Shown here: one piece after another, positions 17,435-26,303 of the stretch
Position numbering within the stretch: position 1 is the first letter of the stretch
How the letters are laid out: every line of letters begins with the position of its first letter
NCBI RefSeq assembly: GCF_008064635.1
Contig: NZ_VRYZ01000003.1
Coordinates: 434,001-498,000 of the forward strand
Direction: 5' to 3'
Source of the DNA: Parahaliea aestuarii
Lineage (GTDB): Bacteria > Pseudomonadota > Gammaproteobacteria > Pseudomonadales > Halieaceae
Length of the DNA stretch: 64,000 bases
Program-made: the position numbers and the translations under genes
The notes under the pieces: model-generated
What the model was told of the DNA's origin: nothing
Databases searched by the model: none
Seen by the model: the letters and a program-made list of their open reading frames with translations, nothing else

Positions 17435-17457
17435 TTTGTGTAACGTAACTACACAAA
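17435..17457. promoter_or_regulatory. operator-like palindrome TTTGTGTA-N7-TACACAAA
   Basis: Perfect 8-bp arms at 17435-17442 and 17450-17457, about 100 bases upstream of the promoter candidate of the TonB2-type operon. Arms of this length and spacing fit a dimeric DNA-binding protein. The regulator is not known. Confidence 0.5.
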
Positions 17458-17532
17458 GGGGGGTGGCGCTTCAAGCGGATTTTTACTTTCGTTGAAAAAG
17501 GGTGGGCGTTGGGTTTAAATTCTGCCCCTCGG

Positions 17533-17561
17533 TTTACCGACTCTCACTTTTCCACTATATA
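17533..17561 (+). promoter_or_regulatory. putative promoter of the DUF3450-ttpC-exbBD-tonB-TPR operon
   Basis: TTTACC (17533-17538), a 17-base spacer and TATATA (17556-17561). The DUF3450 start codon lies about 60 bases on, with GGAAGGAAG as its ribosome site (17605-17613). Confidence 0.5.
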
Positions 17562-17623
17562 GAAGTACCGAGTCACATTTCACTCAGCTCTGATTCACTC
17601 AGTTGGAAGGAAGCACAATTCCC

Positions 17624-18409
17624 ATGACTATGCATCGATTCAAGAATGTATTGATCGCTGCAGTGGTCTCTACAGGCGCCGTTCTCGGCTCTGTAGCGGC
17701 CGTGCAAGCCAATACTCTGGACTCCATTCTTCAGGTGGGCGAAGCCAAGAACGATGCTGCGCGCAAATCGCAGCAGAAGATCGACCGCCTCGCCGACGAA
17801 ACCCGCGACCTGCTCAATGACTACAAGACAGTCAACAAGCAGATCGACGGCCTGAAGGTCTACAACGAGCGTCTGCAGAAGCAGATCGACAACCAGATCG
17901 CTCGCATCGCCGATATCGATGACTCCATCGCCCAGGTGACCGTAATTCAGCGCCAGATGACCCCCCTGGTCATCCGCATGATTGACGGCCTGGAAAAGTT
18001 CGTTGCCCTGGATGTGCCCTTCCACATGGAAGAGCGCCAGCAGCGCATCGATTTCCTGCGTGCCAACCTGGACCGCTCCGACGTCAGCGTGGCGGAAAAA
18101 TTCCGCCAGGTGCTTGAAGCCTACAAAATCGAAGCCGAGTACGGCCGCAAACTCGACGCCTACAAAGGCAGCGTTGAAATTGACGGCGTAGAGCGCGACG
18201 TGAACTTCTTCCGTGTGGGCCGCGTGGCCCTTCTGTACCAAACCACAGACACCGAAATCTCCGGTGCCTGGGACCAATCTACTCGCAGCTGGGTTCCTCT
18301 GGACCGCGGCGAATACCGCAACGCCATCATGAAAGGCCTGCGTATCGCCCGTAAGGAAGCGTCAATCGACCTTATGAACCTGCCCATCGAAGCGCCGGAG
18401 GCCCAGTAA
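17624..18409 (+). CDS. DUF3450 periplasmic coiled-coil protein
   Basis: 261-aa exported protein of the DUF3450 family. A signal peptide (RFKNVLIAAVVSTGAVLGS, cleavage after AVQA) is followed by a long coiled coil at about residues 40-120 (NDAARKSQQKIDRLADETRD) and a C-terminal globular part. The ATG at 17624 was chosen over an in-frame TTG at 17603 because GGAAGGAAG lies 10 bases upstream of it. Its stop overlaps the ttpC-like start (TAATG). The family regularly opens operons of the TtpC-ExbB-ExbD-TonB type, so a periplasmic accessory role in TonB energy coupling is likely but unproven. Confidence 0.9.
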   Translation: MTMHRFKNVLIAAVVSTGAVLGSVAAVQANTLDSILQVGEAKNDAARKSQQKIDRLADETRDLLNDYKTVNKQIDGLKVYNERLQKQIDNQIARIADIDDSIAQVTVIQRQMTPLVIRMIDGLEKFVALDVPFHMEERQQRIDFLRANLDRSDVSVAEKFRQVLEAYKIEAEYGRKLDAYKGSVEIDGVERDVNFFRVGRVALLYQTTDTEISGAWDQSTRSWVPLDRGEYRNAIMKGLRIARKEASIDLMNLPIEAPEAQ

Positions 18410-19803
18410 TGAAATTCAAGTTTGTAACCGCCGCCGCTGTCGCACTGAGCGGTGCCCTGACCCTGTCTGCGGGCTTTGCCCAGGCGCAGGAGCCGAAGTC
18501 CCTGGAGGAGCTGCTGCAGTTCGTCAAGCAGGGCCAGGTGACCGAGGCCAAGGAAAACGCTGCCCGTGAGCAACGCTTCGCCCAAGCCAAGGCCGAGCAA
18601 GCCAACATGCTCAAGCAGGCCGAAAACGAGCGCGCTCGCCAGGAACAGCTTTCCACCGAACTGGAAGCGACCTTTGAAGAGAACGAACTGGCTGTCGCCG
18701 ACAAGCAAAAAGTCCTGAAGGAGCGTCTGGGTACCCTGGCCGAGCTGTTCGGTCACCTGACCTCTACCGCCGGCGACCTCTCCAGCAACCTGGAGAACTC
18801 CCTGACCAGTGCCCAGTACCCCAACCGCCAGGAGTTCCTGGACAGCCTGATCAAGAAGATGTCCGACAGCGACAAGCTGCCGAGCATCGAGGAGATCGAG
18901 CGCGTTTGGTACGAGCTGCAGCGCGAAATGGTTGAATCCGGCAAGGTTGTGACCTTCAACGCTGAAATCGCCAAGCCCAACGGCGACAAGGTTGAGCAGC
19001 AGGCGACCCGTATCGGCCTGTTCAACGTGGTCTCCGAAGAAGGCAAGTACCTGCAGTTTGTTCCCGCCAAGGGCACCCTGGAAGAACTGGCTCGCCAGCC
19101 CTCCGGTCCCTATCAGGGCTGGGCTAAGGACCTGGTTGCCGCCACTGGTGGCGAAGGCTTCCAGAAGTTCGGTGTTGACCCGACCGGCCCCACCGGTGGC
19201 TCCTACCTGGCGGCGCTGATCAACAGCCCCAACCTGGAAGAGCGCTGGCACCAGGGTGGCTACGTGGGCTACGCGATCACCGCGGTGGGTGTGTTCGGCT
19301 TCCTGCTGGCCATCTGGCGCCTGATTGTCCTCACTGGTGTGAGTGCCAAGGTCAGCAGCCAGCTCAAGTCTGACAAGGCGAATACCAACAACCCGCTGGG
19401 CCGCGTACTGAAAGTGCACGAAGACAACCCCAGCATGGACACCGAGACCCTGGAGCTGAAGCTCGACGAGCAGATCCTCAAGGAAACTCCCAAGCTGGAA
19501 AGCGGTCTGACACTGTTGAAGATCATTTCCGCAGTAGCCCCGCTGATGGGTCTGCTGGGTACGGTGACCGGTATGATCATTACCTTCCAGGCCATCACCA
19601 TCTTCGGTGCAGGCGATCCCAAGGCGATGGCCGGCGGTATCTCCGGCGCTCTGGTGACCACTGTACTGGGTCTGCTGGTTGCGATCCCCACCGTGCTGCT
19701 GCACACCATCGTGAATGGCCGCGCCCAGCGCATCATCCACGTGTTGAACGAGCAGAGCACCGGTATTATCGCGGAGCACACCGAGGGTAACCGGGGTAAA
19801 TAA
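18409..19803 (+). CDS. ttpC: TtpC-like MotA/TolQ/ExbB family protein with periplasmic domain
   Basis: 464-aa inner-membrane proton-channel family protein. It has a signal peptide (residues 1-26, ending AQAQ), a periplasmic coiled coil at about 30-110 and a globular region to about 280. Then come a membrane segment (GYAITAVGVFGFLLAIWRLI) and the MotA/TolQ/ExbB core with LLKIISAVAPLMGLLGTVTG and ALVTTVLGLLVAIPTVLLH. A long periplasmic N-terminus fused to an ExbB core is the hallmark of TtpC, which in Vibrio is needed for TonB2-dependent uptake. It is coupled to DUF3450 and followed by a separate short ExbB. Confidence 0.9.
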   Translation: MKFKFVTAAAVALSGALTLSAGFAQAQEPKSLEELLQFVKQGQVTEAKENAAREQRFAQAKAEQANMLKQAENERARQEQLSTELEATFEENELAVADKQKVLKERLGTLAELFGHLTSTAGDLSSNLENSLTSAQYPNRQEFLDSLIKKMSDSDKLPSIEEIERVWYELQREMVESGKVVTFNAEIAKPNGDKVEQQATRIGLFNVVSEEGKYLQFVPAKGTLEELARQPSGPYQGWAKDLVAATGGEGFQKFGVDPTGPTGGSYLAALINSPNLEERWHQGGYVGYAITAVGVFGFLLAIWRLIVLTGVSAKVSSQLKSDKANTNNPLGRVLKVHEDNPSMDTETLELKLDEQILKETPKLESGLTLLKIISAVAPLMGLLGTVTGMIITFQAITIFGAGDPKAMAGGISGALVTTVLGLLVAIPTVLLHTIVNGRAQRIIHVLNEQSTGIIAEHTEGNRGK

Positions 19804-19804
19804 T

Positions 19805-20332
19805 ATGTACTGGTTCGATAGTGCTTACGAGGCCGTCTCCCGTTTCATGGATATGGGCGGGAACGTACTCTGGCTGATCGCCATCCTGCTGTTCGTGATG
19901 TGGGCGCTGATTTTCGAACGAGTCTGGTATTTCAAGGCTGGCTGGAAGAAAGACGTTTCCAATGCCATTGCAGCCTGGGAGGCGCGCCCGGAACGTAAGT
20001 CCTGGGCCGCCCACCGGATTCGCGAAAAGCTCATTTCCGAAGCGCGGATGCAAATCAACCAGTATCTGCCCGTTATCAAAACCATGGTGGCCCTGTGCCC
20101 CCTGCTCGGGTTGTTGGGAACGGTGACCGGGATGATCGAGGTGTTCAATATTATGGCGGTTACCGGTGGTGGTGACGCCAAATCCATGGCCGGCGGTGTA
20201 TCGCGGGCCACTATCCCCACCATGGCCGGCATGGTTGCCGCCCTGTCGGGGGTATTTGCCAACACCTATGTCACCCGAGTTGCCCAGCGCGAAAGCGAGT
20301 TCCTGGAAGACAACCTGACCACCGATCACTAA
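19805..20332 (+). CDS. exbB: ExbB, TonB-system proton channel subunit
   Basis: 175-aa inner-membrane protein. An N-terminal membrane segment (GNVLWLIAILLFVMWALIF) is followed by the family core IKTMVALCPLLGLLGTVTG and ATIPTMAGMVAALSGVFAN, with three membrane segments in all. It is short like ExbB2 of Vibrio TonB2 systems. It starts one base after the ttpC-like stop and precedes exbD by 13 bases, so both ExbB-type subunits are made together. Confidence 0.94.
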   Translation: MYWFDSAYEAVSRFMDMGGNVLWLIAILLFVMWALIFERVWYFKAGWKKDVSNAIAAWEARPERKSWAAHRIREKLISEARMQINQYLPVIKTMVALCPLLGLLGTVTGMIEVFNIMAVTGGGDAKSMAGGVSRATIPTMAGMVAALSGVFANTYVTRVAQRESEFLEDNLTTDH

Positions 20333-20345
20333 GAGAGCAAAGCCA

Positions 20346-20750
20346 ATGCGCAGGAACAACAAAGCAGCTGCGGAAGATGAAGCTCAGATCGACCTGACGC
20401 CCATGCTGGACGTCGTGTTCATCATGCTGATCTTCTTCATCGTTACCGCTTCCTTCATCAAGGAAGCCGGTGTGGAAGTGAACCGCCCGGAAGCCTCCAC
20501 GGCTCAGCCCAAGGAAAACGTGAACATCCTGGTGGCGATTACCGCGACCAATGAAATCTGGATGGATCAGCGTCGCATCGATGTCCGCGCCGTGCGCGCC
20601 AACATCGAGCGTCTGCACGCGGAAAACCCCAAGGGTGCCGTAGTTATTCAGGCGGACAACGAATCCAACACCAAGACAGTGACCGAAGTTCTGGATGCCG
20701 CGCGTGAAGCCGGTGTTTACGACGTGTCTCTGGCAACCGAAGATAAGTAG
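20346..20750 (+). CDS. exbD: ExbD, TonB-system accessory protein
   Basis: 134-aa protein with one N-terminal membrane segment (MLDVVFIMLIFFIVTASF) carrying the proton-relay aspartate in DLTPMLD, then a periplasmic domain of about 90 residues ending in VTEVLDAAREAGVYDVSL. It works with ExbB to power TonB from the proton gradient. It lies in the middle of the operon, 5 bases before tonB. Confidence 0.95.
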   Translation: MRRNNKAAAEDEAQIDLTPMLDVVFIMLIFFIVTASFIKEAGVEVNRPEASTAQPKENVNILVAITATNEIWMDQRRIDVRAVRANIERLHAENPKGAVVIQADNESNTKTVTEVLDAAREAGVYDVSLATEDK

Positions 20751-20755
20751 TCGTT

Positions 20756-21364
20756 ATGAGTCGCAATTTAGTCAGACTGGTCTTTGGAGCGCTACTCGCG
20801 ATCCCCGTGGCTGGCGGTCTGTTCTTCATCATGCAGTATCTTATCGCCAGTGCGGATCCGGAAATCGACGATACCAAGCAGCGCAAGCTGGCCGATATCC
20901 ACATGCCTGAGCGTGAGATCGAGACCAACCGTACGGAGCAGAAGCCGGACAAGGTTGACGATCCCGAGGAACCGCCGCCGGATCTCGATACCCCCGATAT
21001 GGATATGGACATGGATACCGATGTGGTTAATACCGCCCCGGCCCAGGAAGTCTCCATCGAAATCAGCTCCAGCGGTATGGCCGCCACCGACGGCGAATAC
21101 CTGCCCATCGTGAAGGTTGCGCCCATCTATCCGCGCCGTGCCCAGACTCGCGGTATCACCGGTTACTGCATCGTGGAATACACGGTTACCAAGTCCGGTT
21201 CCATCCGCGATCCGCGTCCGGTCGATTGCCAGCCCTCTGGTGTGTTCGAAAGCGCTTCCGTGAAGGCCGCCGAGAAGTTCAAGTACAAGCCCCGTGTGGT
21301 CGATGGCGAAGCGATCGAAGTGGCGGGCGTACAGAACAAGTTCACCTACGAGCTGGAACAGTAG
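20756..21364 (+). CDS. tonB: TonB family protein
   Basis: 202-aa energy transducer from the inner membrane to outer-membrane receptors. It has an N-terminal anchor (VFGALLAIPVAGGLFFIM), a short acidic/proline spacer (residues 45-95, including EEPPPDLDTPD and a DMDMDMDTD run) and a C-terminal TonB domain from about 110 (VKVAPIYPRRAQTRGITGYC, FKYKPRVVDG). The spacer is acidic rather than the Pro-Lys/Pro-Glu rod of E. coli TonB, as in short TonB2 proteins. Two TonB receptors are encoded later in the window. Confidence 0.93.
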   Translation: MSRNLVRLVFGALLAIPVAGGLFFIMQYLIASADPEIDDTKQRKLADIHMPEREIETNRTEQKPDKVDDPEEPPPDLDTPDMDMDMDTDVVNTAPAQEVSIEISSSGMAATDGEYLPIVKVAPIYPRRAQTRGITGYCIVEYTVTKSGSIRDPRPVDCQPSGVFESASVKAAEKFKYKPRVVDGEAIEVAGVQNKFTYELEQ

Positions 21365-21379
21365 AACGGTTGATGCGTT

Positions 21380-22717
21380 ATGAAAATCACTAAACCTTAC
21401 ACCTGGCTTCGTCCCGCGCTGCTGGCGGTGCCAGTGGTCGCTGTCCAGGTCGCTGTATCCCAGATACAGGCCGACCTCGGCTACGCACCCCTGTCCTCGG
21501 CCCAGGCCCAGGAGCAACAGGCCGACCAGCGCGAGACGCGCAAGACGCCGGCCCTGCGCAACAAGGTCTACGAGCGACTCGCTGAAGCCCAGGCCGCCGC
21601 CGAAGCCCAGGATCTCAATACCGCCGCCAAAATTCTCGACGAGATGCTGGCGGGCCGGCGCGACAACGAGCTGAACTCCTACGAGCTGGCCAACGTGTAC
21701 AACCTGTATGCGTTCATCCACTACTCGCGGGAAGACTACCCCAAGGCCCTGCAGGCCTATGAGAATGTCATCAAGCAGCCCGACATCCCGCTGGCGATGG
21801 AGATCAATACCCGCTATACCGTTGCCCAGCTGTACTTCGTACAGGAGCAGTGGCAAAAGGGTATCGACGCCCTGAACAAGTGGTTCGCCATGACGGAAAC
21901 GCCCAATGCCAACGCCTATGTGCTGCTGGCCCAGGGCTATTACCAGATGAAGGACTACGACAAGTCGCTGCTCAATGTGAACAAAGCCATCAGCATGTAC
22001 CGCGAAGATGGCAAAATTCCCAAGGAGCAATGGCTCAACCTGGCCCGCTTCCTCTACTTCGACAAAGGCGACGTGAATAACGCCGTGGCCGTACTCGAGG
22101 AGCTGCTCACCCACTATCCGAAGAAGGATTACTGGGTACAGCTGTCGCACATGTACGGCGAGCAGAAGAAAGAGACCGACCAGCTGTCCGCGATGGAAAC
22201 CGCCTACGTGCAGGGCATGCTCGACAAGGGCACTGAACTGGTCACCATGGCCTATCTCTACCTGAATGGTGAGGTGCCCTGGAAGGCTGCCCAGGTGCTG
22301 GACAAGGGGCTCAAGGCTGACCGGGTTGAGGACAACTCGAAGAACAACGAGATCCTCGGTAACGCCCTGCGCCAGGCACAGGAAGTAGAGAAAGCCATCC
22401 CGGCGATGGAAAAGGCCGCTGCCAAGTCCGACGATGGCGAGCTGTACGCCCGGCTGGGTAACATCTACCTCGACGGCGAGCAGTACGACGAAGCCATCGA
22501 TGCCATCAACAAGGGCCTGCAGCGCGGTGGCGTCAAGCGCCCCGACACGGCGCGCCTGGTACTGGGCATGGCCTACTTCGAGAAGAAACAGTACGCCAAG
22601 GCGCGCGATGCCTTCCAGGCTGCTGGCAAGGACAAGCGCTCCGCCCAGTTTGCCGAGCAGTGGATCCAGTACATGGACTCCGAGCTGGACCGCCAGAAGA
22701 AACTGGCCGAAGGCTGA
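21380..22717 (+). CDS. TPR-repeat protein of the TonB2-type operon
   Basis: 445-aa protein with an N-terminal hydrophobic signal (LRPALLAVPVVAVQVAVSQI) and a run of tetratricopeptide-like helices from about residue 55 to 440 (for example DNELNSYELANVYNLYAF, DGELYARLGNIYLDGEQY and ARLVLGMAYFEKKQYAKARD). It is probably periplasmic. It closes the operon just before the strong terminator at 22756-22789. TPR proteins at this position are common in TtpC/TonB2 loci and may scaffold the complex; its partner is unknown. Confidence 0.88.
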   Translation: MKITKPYTWLRPALLAVPVVAVQVAVSQIQADLGYAPLSSAQAQEQQADQRETRKTPALRNKVYERLAEAQAAAEAQDLNTAAKILDEMLAGRRDNELNSYELANVYNLYAFIHYSREDYPKALQAYENVIKQPDIPLAMEINTRYTVAQLYFVQEQWQKGIDALNKWFAMTETPNANAYVLLAQGYYQMKDYDKSLLNVNKAISMYREDGKIPKEQWLNLARFLYFDKGDVNNAVAVLEELLTHYPKKDYWVQLSHMYGEQKKETDQLSAMETAYVQGMLDKGTELVTMAYLYLNGEVPWKAAQVLDKGLKADRVEDNSKNNEILGNALRQAQEVEKAIPAMEKAAAKSDDGELYARLGNIYLDGEQYDEAIDAINKGLQRGGVKRPDTARLVLGMAYFEKKQYAKARDAFQAAGKDKRSAQFAEQWIQYMDSELDRQKKLAEG

Positions 22718-22755
22718 CCTTTCCGGCGGGAGCCTCGCGCTCCCGATACCGCACT

Positions 22756-22789
22756 CACAAAAAAGGAGCCGAATGGCTCCTTTTTTGTG
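22756..22789. terminator. bidirectional rho-independent terminator
   Basis: CACAAAAAAGGAGCC (22756-22770), GAAT loop, GGCTCCTTTTTTGTG (22775-22789): a perfect 15-bp arm pair with T-runs on both strands. It ends both the TonB2-type operon and the convergent csp gene. Confidence 0.93.
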
Positions 22790-22814
22790 GCTCCGCCCAC
22801 GAAGGGCGGTTTAA

Positions 22815-23021
22815 TCAGATAGCGACAACATTCTCGGCCTGGGGGCCTTTCTGTCCGTCGGTCACATTGAACTGGACTTTCTGTCCGTCCGCCAGGGTTT
22901 TGAATCCATCACCCTGGATGGCACTGAAGTGAACGAAAACGTCTGGGCCGTTCTCGCGCTCGATAAAGCCGAAGCCCTTGGTTTCGTTAAACCACTTAAC
23001 GGTGCCGGTTTCTGTAGACAT
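22815..23021 (-). CDS. cold-shock protein (CspA family)
   Basis: 68-aa single cold-shock domain that binds single-stranded RNA and DNA. RNP1 is KGFGFIER and RNP2 DVFVHFSAI, with the usual start ([14 protein letters not shown]). The ATG at 23021 has AGGTAA a few bases upstream. Its leader contains a hairpin (23043-23059 region: GGCATCC-ACA-GGAATGCC on the minus strand), and long structured leaders are typical of cold-inducible csp genes. Which Csp paralogue it is cannot be told from sequence. Confidence 0.95.
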   Translation of the reverse strand: MSTETGTVKWFNETKGFGFIERENGPDVFVHFSAIQGDGFKTLADGQKVQFNVTDGQKGPQAENVVAI

Positions 23022-23289
23022 ATGTATTACCTGTATAACATTGGCATTCCTGTGGATGCCGGGATTAATCATTATTTATGATCAACGAACCGAGGAACTT
23101 TGGGAACTTCGACCGCGCGCATAAATACCGCTGATTACTCAGCGTCTTTGAGTGTATCACTGCTGGCGGAGCCGTATAGTCGGGTGGCCAGAACTTATTT
23201 TGGGAATTTTGCGCCTTTCTGAGGCCTTCAGGCAGGGTTCATCCTGTCGCGGCAGGCTGGCAAGCGGAATTTGAGGGAACGAGAACCCC

Positions 23290-23946
23290 GTGCGTGTACT
23301 GTTAGCGGAAGATGACCAGCAGCTGGGTGAGTCACTGGAAGCGGCCCTGCGGCTGGAGGGCTATGCGGTGGACTGGTTGCAATCCGGGGAGCCGGTGCGC
23401 GCCGCTCTCAGGGCCACCCCCTACGACGTGCTGGTACTGGACCTGGGGCTGCCCGGGGTGCCCGGCATGCAGGTACTGCGACAGCTGCGCGCCGACAAGC
23501 ACCACCTTCCGGTGTTGCTGCTGACCGCCCGCAATACCCTGGCCGACAAGGTGGACGGCCTGGACAGCGGCGCCGATGACTACCTGGGCAAGCCTTTCGA
23601 TATGGACGAGTTGTTCGCCCGCCTGCGTTCCCTGCTGCGCCGCGAGTCCGGCTATCGCAGCCAGTTGCTGGAGGCGGCGGGTATCGCCCTTGACCCGGTG
23701 AATCGCACTGTCGAGGCGGGCGGCGAGCCGGCAACCCTGACGGCGCGCGAGTTTGCCATCCTGGAAATCCTGATTCGCAATGCCGGGCGCTTTGTCTCCC
23801 GGGCCCGGCTGGAGGAGGGGATCTACAGCTGGGGGGAAGAAGTCGGCTCCAATACCGTGGAGGTGTATGTTTCGCGCCTGCGTAAACGCTTCGGGAGCGA
23901 GGTCATCGAAACCATGCGGGGTGTGGGCTACAGGATGCACCGCTGA
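23290..23946 (+). CDS. OmpR-family response regulator (QseB/PmrA-like)
   Basis: 218-aa two-component transcription factor. The receiver domain (1-115) has the acidic pocket E7/D8/D9, phospho-acceptor D51 in LDLGLPG and K101 in GKPFD. The winged-helix domain (about 125-215) has LTAREFAILEILIRN and VEVYVSRLRKRFG. The GTG start gives MRVLLAEDD, the normal family N-terminus. Its stop overlaps the kinase ATG (TGATG). The targets are not evident. Confidence 0.93.
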   Translation: MRVLLAEDDQQLGESLEAALRLEGYAVDWLQSGEPVRAALRATPYDVLVLDLGLPGVPGMQVLRQLRADKHHLPVLLLTARNTLADKVDGLDSGADDYLGKPFDMDELFARLRSLLRRESGYRSQLLEAAGIALDPVNRTVEAGGEPATLTAREFAILEILIRNAGRFVSRARLEEGIYSWGEEVGSNTVEVYVSRLRKRFGSEVIETMRGVGYRMHR

Positions 23947-25397
23947 TGCGCTCGCTCAAGCGCCGCCTCACCTGGATTCTGCTGGGCCTGATCCTGTTTT
24001 CCTGGGTGGGTTCGGCGCTGGTCACAGTGTTTTACGCCGGCCGGGTACTGGTGGCCCAGGTGGATCGGCAGCTGGAGCAGTACGCGGCCCTGGTGGGCTA
24101 TGTCTCCGATGTGTTCGAGCGCCAGCTGGATGCCGGTCAACCACTGCCGGAGCCCTGGCGGGATGAGCACCTGCGTGCGACTGCCGCCGAACCGCTGGTG
24201 GTGGATGCCGCCGGTGCATCAGGCGCCGTTGCACCGGCCCTGAACGTCTGGCTCGACGGTCGCCTGCTGGCGGTGTTCGAGGATTCCCCGCGCTTCGGCC
24301 TGCCGGAAAAGCCGGGCTTTTCCCTGCGCCAATTGCCCGGTGAGCGCAGCCACTGGCGTTTGTTCAGCCGCTACGATGAAGATGTAGGCCTGTGGATTGT
24401 GGTGGGAATCGATCTGGATCAGGCGCGCTGGGCCCTGCTCGGCAGTCTCGCCCGGGTCCTGTTTCCCCTCCTGCTGATCCTGCCGCTGACCCTGCTGGTG
24501 CTGTATTTCGGTGTGCAGCGCGGACTCAAGCCCCTGCGCACCCTGGCTGAACAGATTGGCCGGCGCAGTCGACGCGCCCTGGAACCGGTGCAGGTGGAAT
24601 CGGTTCCAGGCGAGGTGAAGCCGGTAGTATCGGCCCTCAATGCATTGCTGGAGCGCCTGGCCTACGCCCTGGAATCTGAACAGCGATTTACTGCCAATGC
24701 CGCCCACGAACTGACCACGCCGCTGGCCGCAATCAAGGCGGAGGTGCAGTTGTGCCAGCGTCAACTGGCGGACAGCGAAGCGCGGCATATGCTGGATCGC
24801 ATTGCGTTGCGGGTGGATCGTGCCCACCACACCGTGGCGCAGTTGCTGACGCTGGCGCGGCTGGACCCGGATATGCCCGTGGTCACCGCTCAGGTCGATC
24901 TGGAGCGCCTATTGCGCGAGGTATTGGCAGAGACGGCGCACCTGGCGAGCGAGCGCCGCCTGCAGGTGGACGTCGAGGCAATCGGCGCTGCCTGTGTGGC
25001 TGGCAACGGCGAGGCCCTGGCGATCCTGCTGCGCAATTTGCTTGGCAATGCCTTCCGCTACGCCAGCACTGGCAGCGATGTTGTACTGCAGCTGGGGCAG
25101 ACGGCTGACTGCGTTGTAACACTGAGTGTGGAGAACGACTGCGAGCCCTTGTCCGGCGATGAGTTCCTCAACCTGACGCAGCGCTTCTACCGCGTGCCGG
25201 GCAGCCCCGGGGCCGGTGCCGGTCTCGGCTTGTCGATTGTCGAGAGGGTGGTGAACCTGCACGGCGCCCGCCTGCAGACTTCTGCCCGCGCCGGAGGCCA
25301 GGGCTTCCGGGTGCAGGTGGATTTCCCGGATCCGGCTTCAGTCCAGGGGAGCGTGGGCGGCGCCAATCAGTCCCGGCTGGGGGGTGGTGATCAGTAA
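23946..25397 (+). CDS. sensor histidine kinase (QseC-like)
   Basis: 483-aa inner-membrane sensor for the preceding response regulator. Membrane segments lie at about 9-30 and 168-190, around a periplasmic sensor of about 135 residues. A HAMP-like linker follows, then HisKA with H254 in ANAAHELTTPLAA and an ATPase domain (LLRNLLGNAFRYA, GAGLGLSIVERVVNLHG). Its last 60 bases overlap the convergent glk; the tail beyond VDFPDP looks unconserved. The signal is unknown. Confidence 0.92.
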   Translation: MRSLKRRLTWILLGLILFSWVGSALVTVFYAGRVLVAQVDRQLEQYAALVGYVSDVFERQLDAGQPLPEPWRDEHLRATAAEPLVVDAAGASGAVAPALNVWLDGRLLAVFEDSPRFGLPEKPGFSLRQLPGERSHWRLFSRYDEDVGLWIVVGIDLDQARWALLGSLARVLFPLLLILPLTLLVLYFGVQRGLKPLRTLAEQIGRRSRRALEPVQVESVPGEVKPVVSALNALLERLAYALESEQRFTANAAHELTTPLAAIKAEVQLCQRQLADSEARHMLDRIALRVDRAHHTVAQLLTLARLDPDMPVVTAQVDLERLLREVLAETAHLASERRLQVDVEAIGAACVAGNGEALAILLRNLLGNAFRYASTGSDVVLQLGQTADCVVTLSVENDCEPLSGDEFLNLTQRFYRVPGSPGAGAGLGLSIVERVVNLHGARLQTSARAGGQGFRVQVDFPDPASVQGSVGGANQSRLGGGDQ

Positions 25398-26303
25398 AAC
25401 CGGCACCGTGCCAAGGTGATTGTCCATCGCGCCTTTCTGCTGGAAGCGAACCATGAAGCGGCTTTGCATGAGGAAATCCGCAATACGTGGCGCGATGCCG
25501 CCGGCCAGATAGAGCCCGCCATAACTGCCTGTAGCCAGTACGAAATCGCCGCAGGCCGAGCCTAGCAGGGCGCAGAAATGGCCCAGTGCGTCGCTGCAGA
25601 GTGCTTCTTCGCCAGCCAGCGCCCGTCGGGTTACTTCCGCCGGACTGCTGGCGCTGGCCTGCTCGCCGCGCAGTTCTGCCAGGGTCTGGTAGAGGCGCTG
25701 CAGGCCGGGGCCGGAAATCAGTAGTTCCGCGAAGATATCGCGGTGCCGGGTCAGCAGCAGGCGGAACAGAGCCAGCTCTTCTTCGCTCTGGGGTGACAGG
25801 CCCATATGACCGGGTTCGCAGGGCGTGGCGTGATAGGCGCCGCGCACCGGCTCCACGGTTGCTCCGCCGAGGCCGGTGCCCGGTCCGACCACCGCCAGGC
25901 GCTGGCAGGCCCCCGGCCGGCCGGGGTAAATCACTTTCCGGTCCTGCTCGCCGAGGAAGGGCAGGGAGTAGGCATTGCTCTCGAAATCGTTGATCCAGCC
26001 GGAGGCCTGCAACTGGAAGCGCTCGGCCAGTCCGCTGCGGGAGAACGACCAGTCCATGTTCACCATGGTAATGTGATCGCCTTCCAGCGGTGCGGCAACG
26101 GCAATGCAGGCTTGCGCCGGCGGTGCTTCGTCGAGCCGCTGCATCCAGTCGGCGACCACGTCCTCGAACTCGGCGTAGTCGCGGTTGATATAGGTGCGCA
26201 GGGCGCGAAACTCATCGCGCGCGGAATCGTACAGCGCCAACCTGGAGTTGGTGCCGCCGATGTCTGCCACCAGGCGGGTGGCCAGTGTCATGGCGCTGTT
26301 CAT
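25338..26303 (-). CDS. glk: glucokinase
   Basis: Phosphorylates glucose to glucose 6-phosphate with ATP (321 aa, E. coli-type Glk). The ATP loop VADIGGTNSRLALYD is near residue 10 and VVGPGTGLGGATV near residue 118. The ATG at 26303 overlaps the pyk stop (ATGA); a second ATG at 26291 is possible. It is co-transcribed with pyruvate kinase on the minus strand. The 3' end overlaps the sensor-kinase gene by 60 bases. Confidence 0.93.
   Translation of the reverse strand: MNSAMTLATRLVADIGGTNSRLALYDSARDEFRALRTYINRDYAEFEDVVADWMQRLDEAPPAQACIAVAAPLEGDHITMVNMDWSFSRSGLAERFQLQASGWINDFESNAYSLPFLGEQDRKVIYPGRPGACQRLAVVGPGTGLGGATVEPVRGAYHATPCEPGHMGLSPQSEEELALFRLLLTRHRDIFAELLISGPGLQRLYQTLAELRGEQASASSPAEVTRRALAGEEALCSDALGHFCALLGSACGDFVLATGSYGGLYLAGGIAPRIADFLMQSRFMVRFQQKGAMDNHLGTVPVLLITTPQPGLIGAAHAPLD

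Noticed and set aside
22815-23072. Longer csp start at 23072
   Set aside because: The extra 17 residues lie in the structured leader; ATG 23021 has a ribosome site and gives the standard length.
23091-23110. Direct repeats GGAACTT near the response regulator as its binding site
   Set aside because: Only two copies, 9 bases apart, also near csp; too weak to assign.
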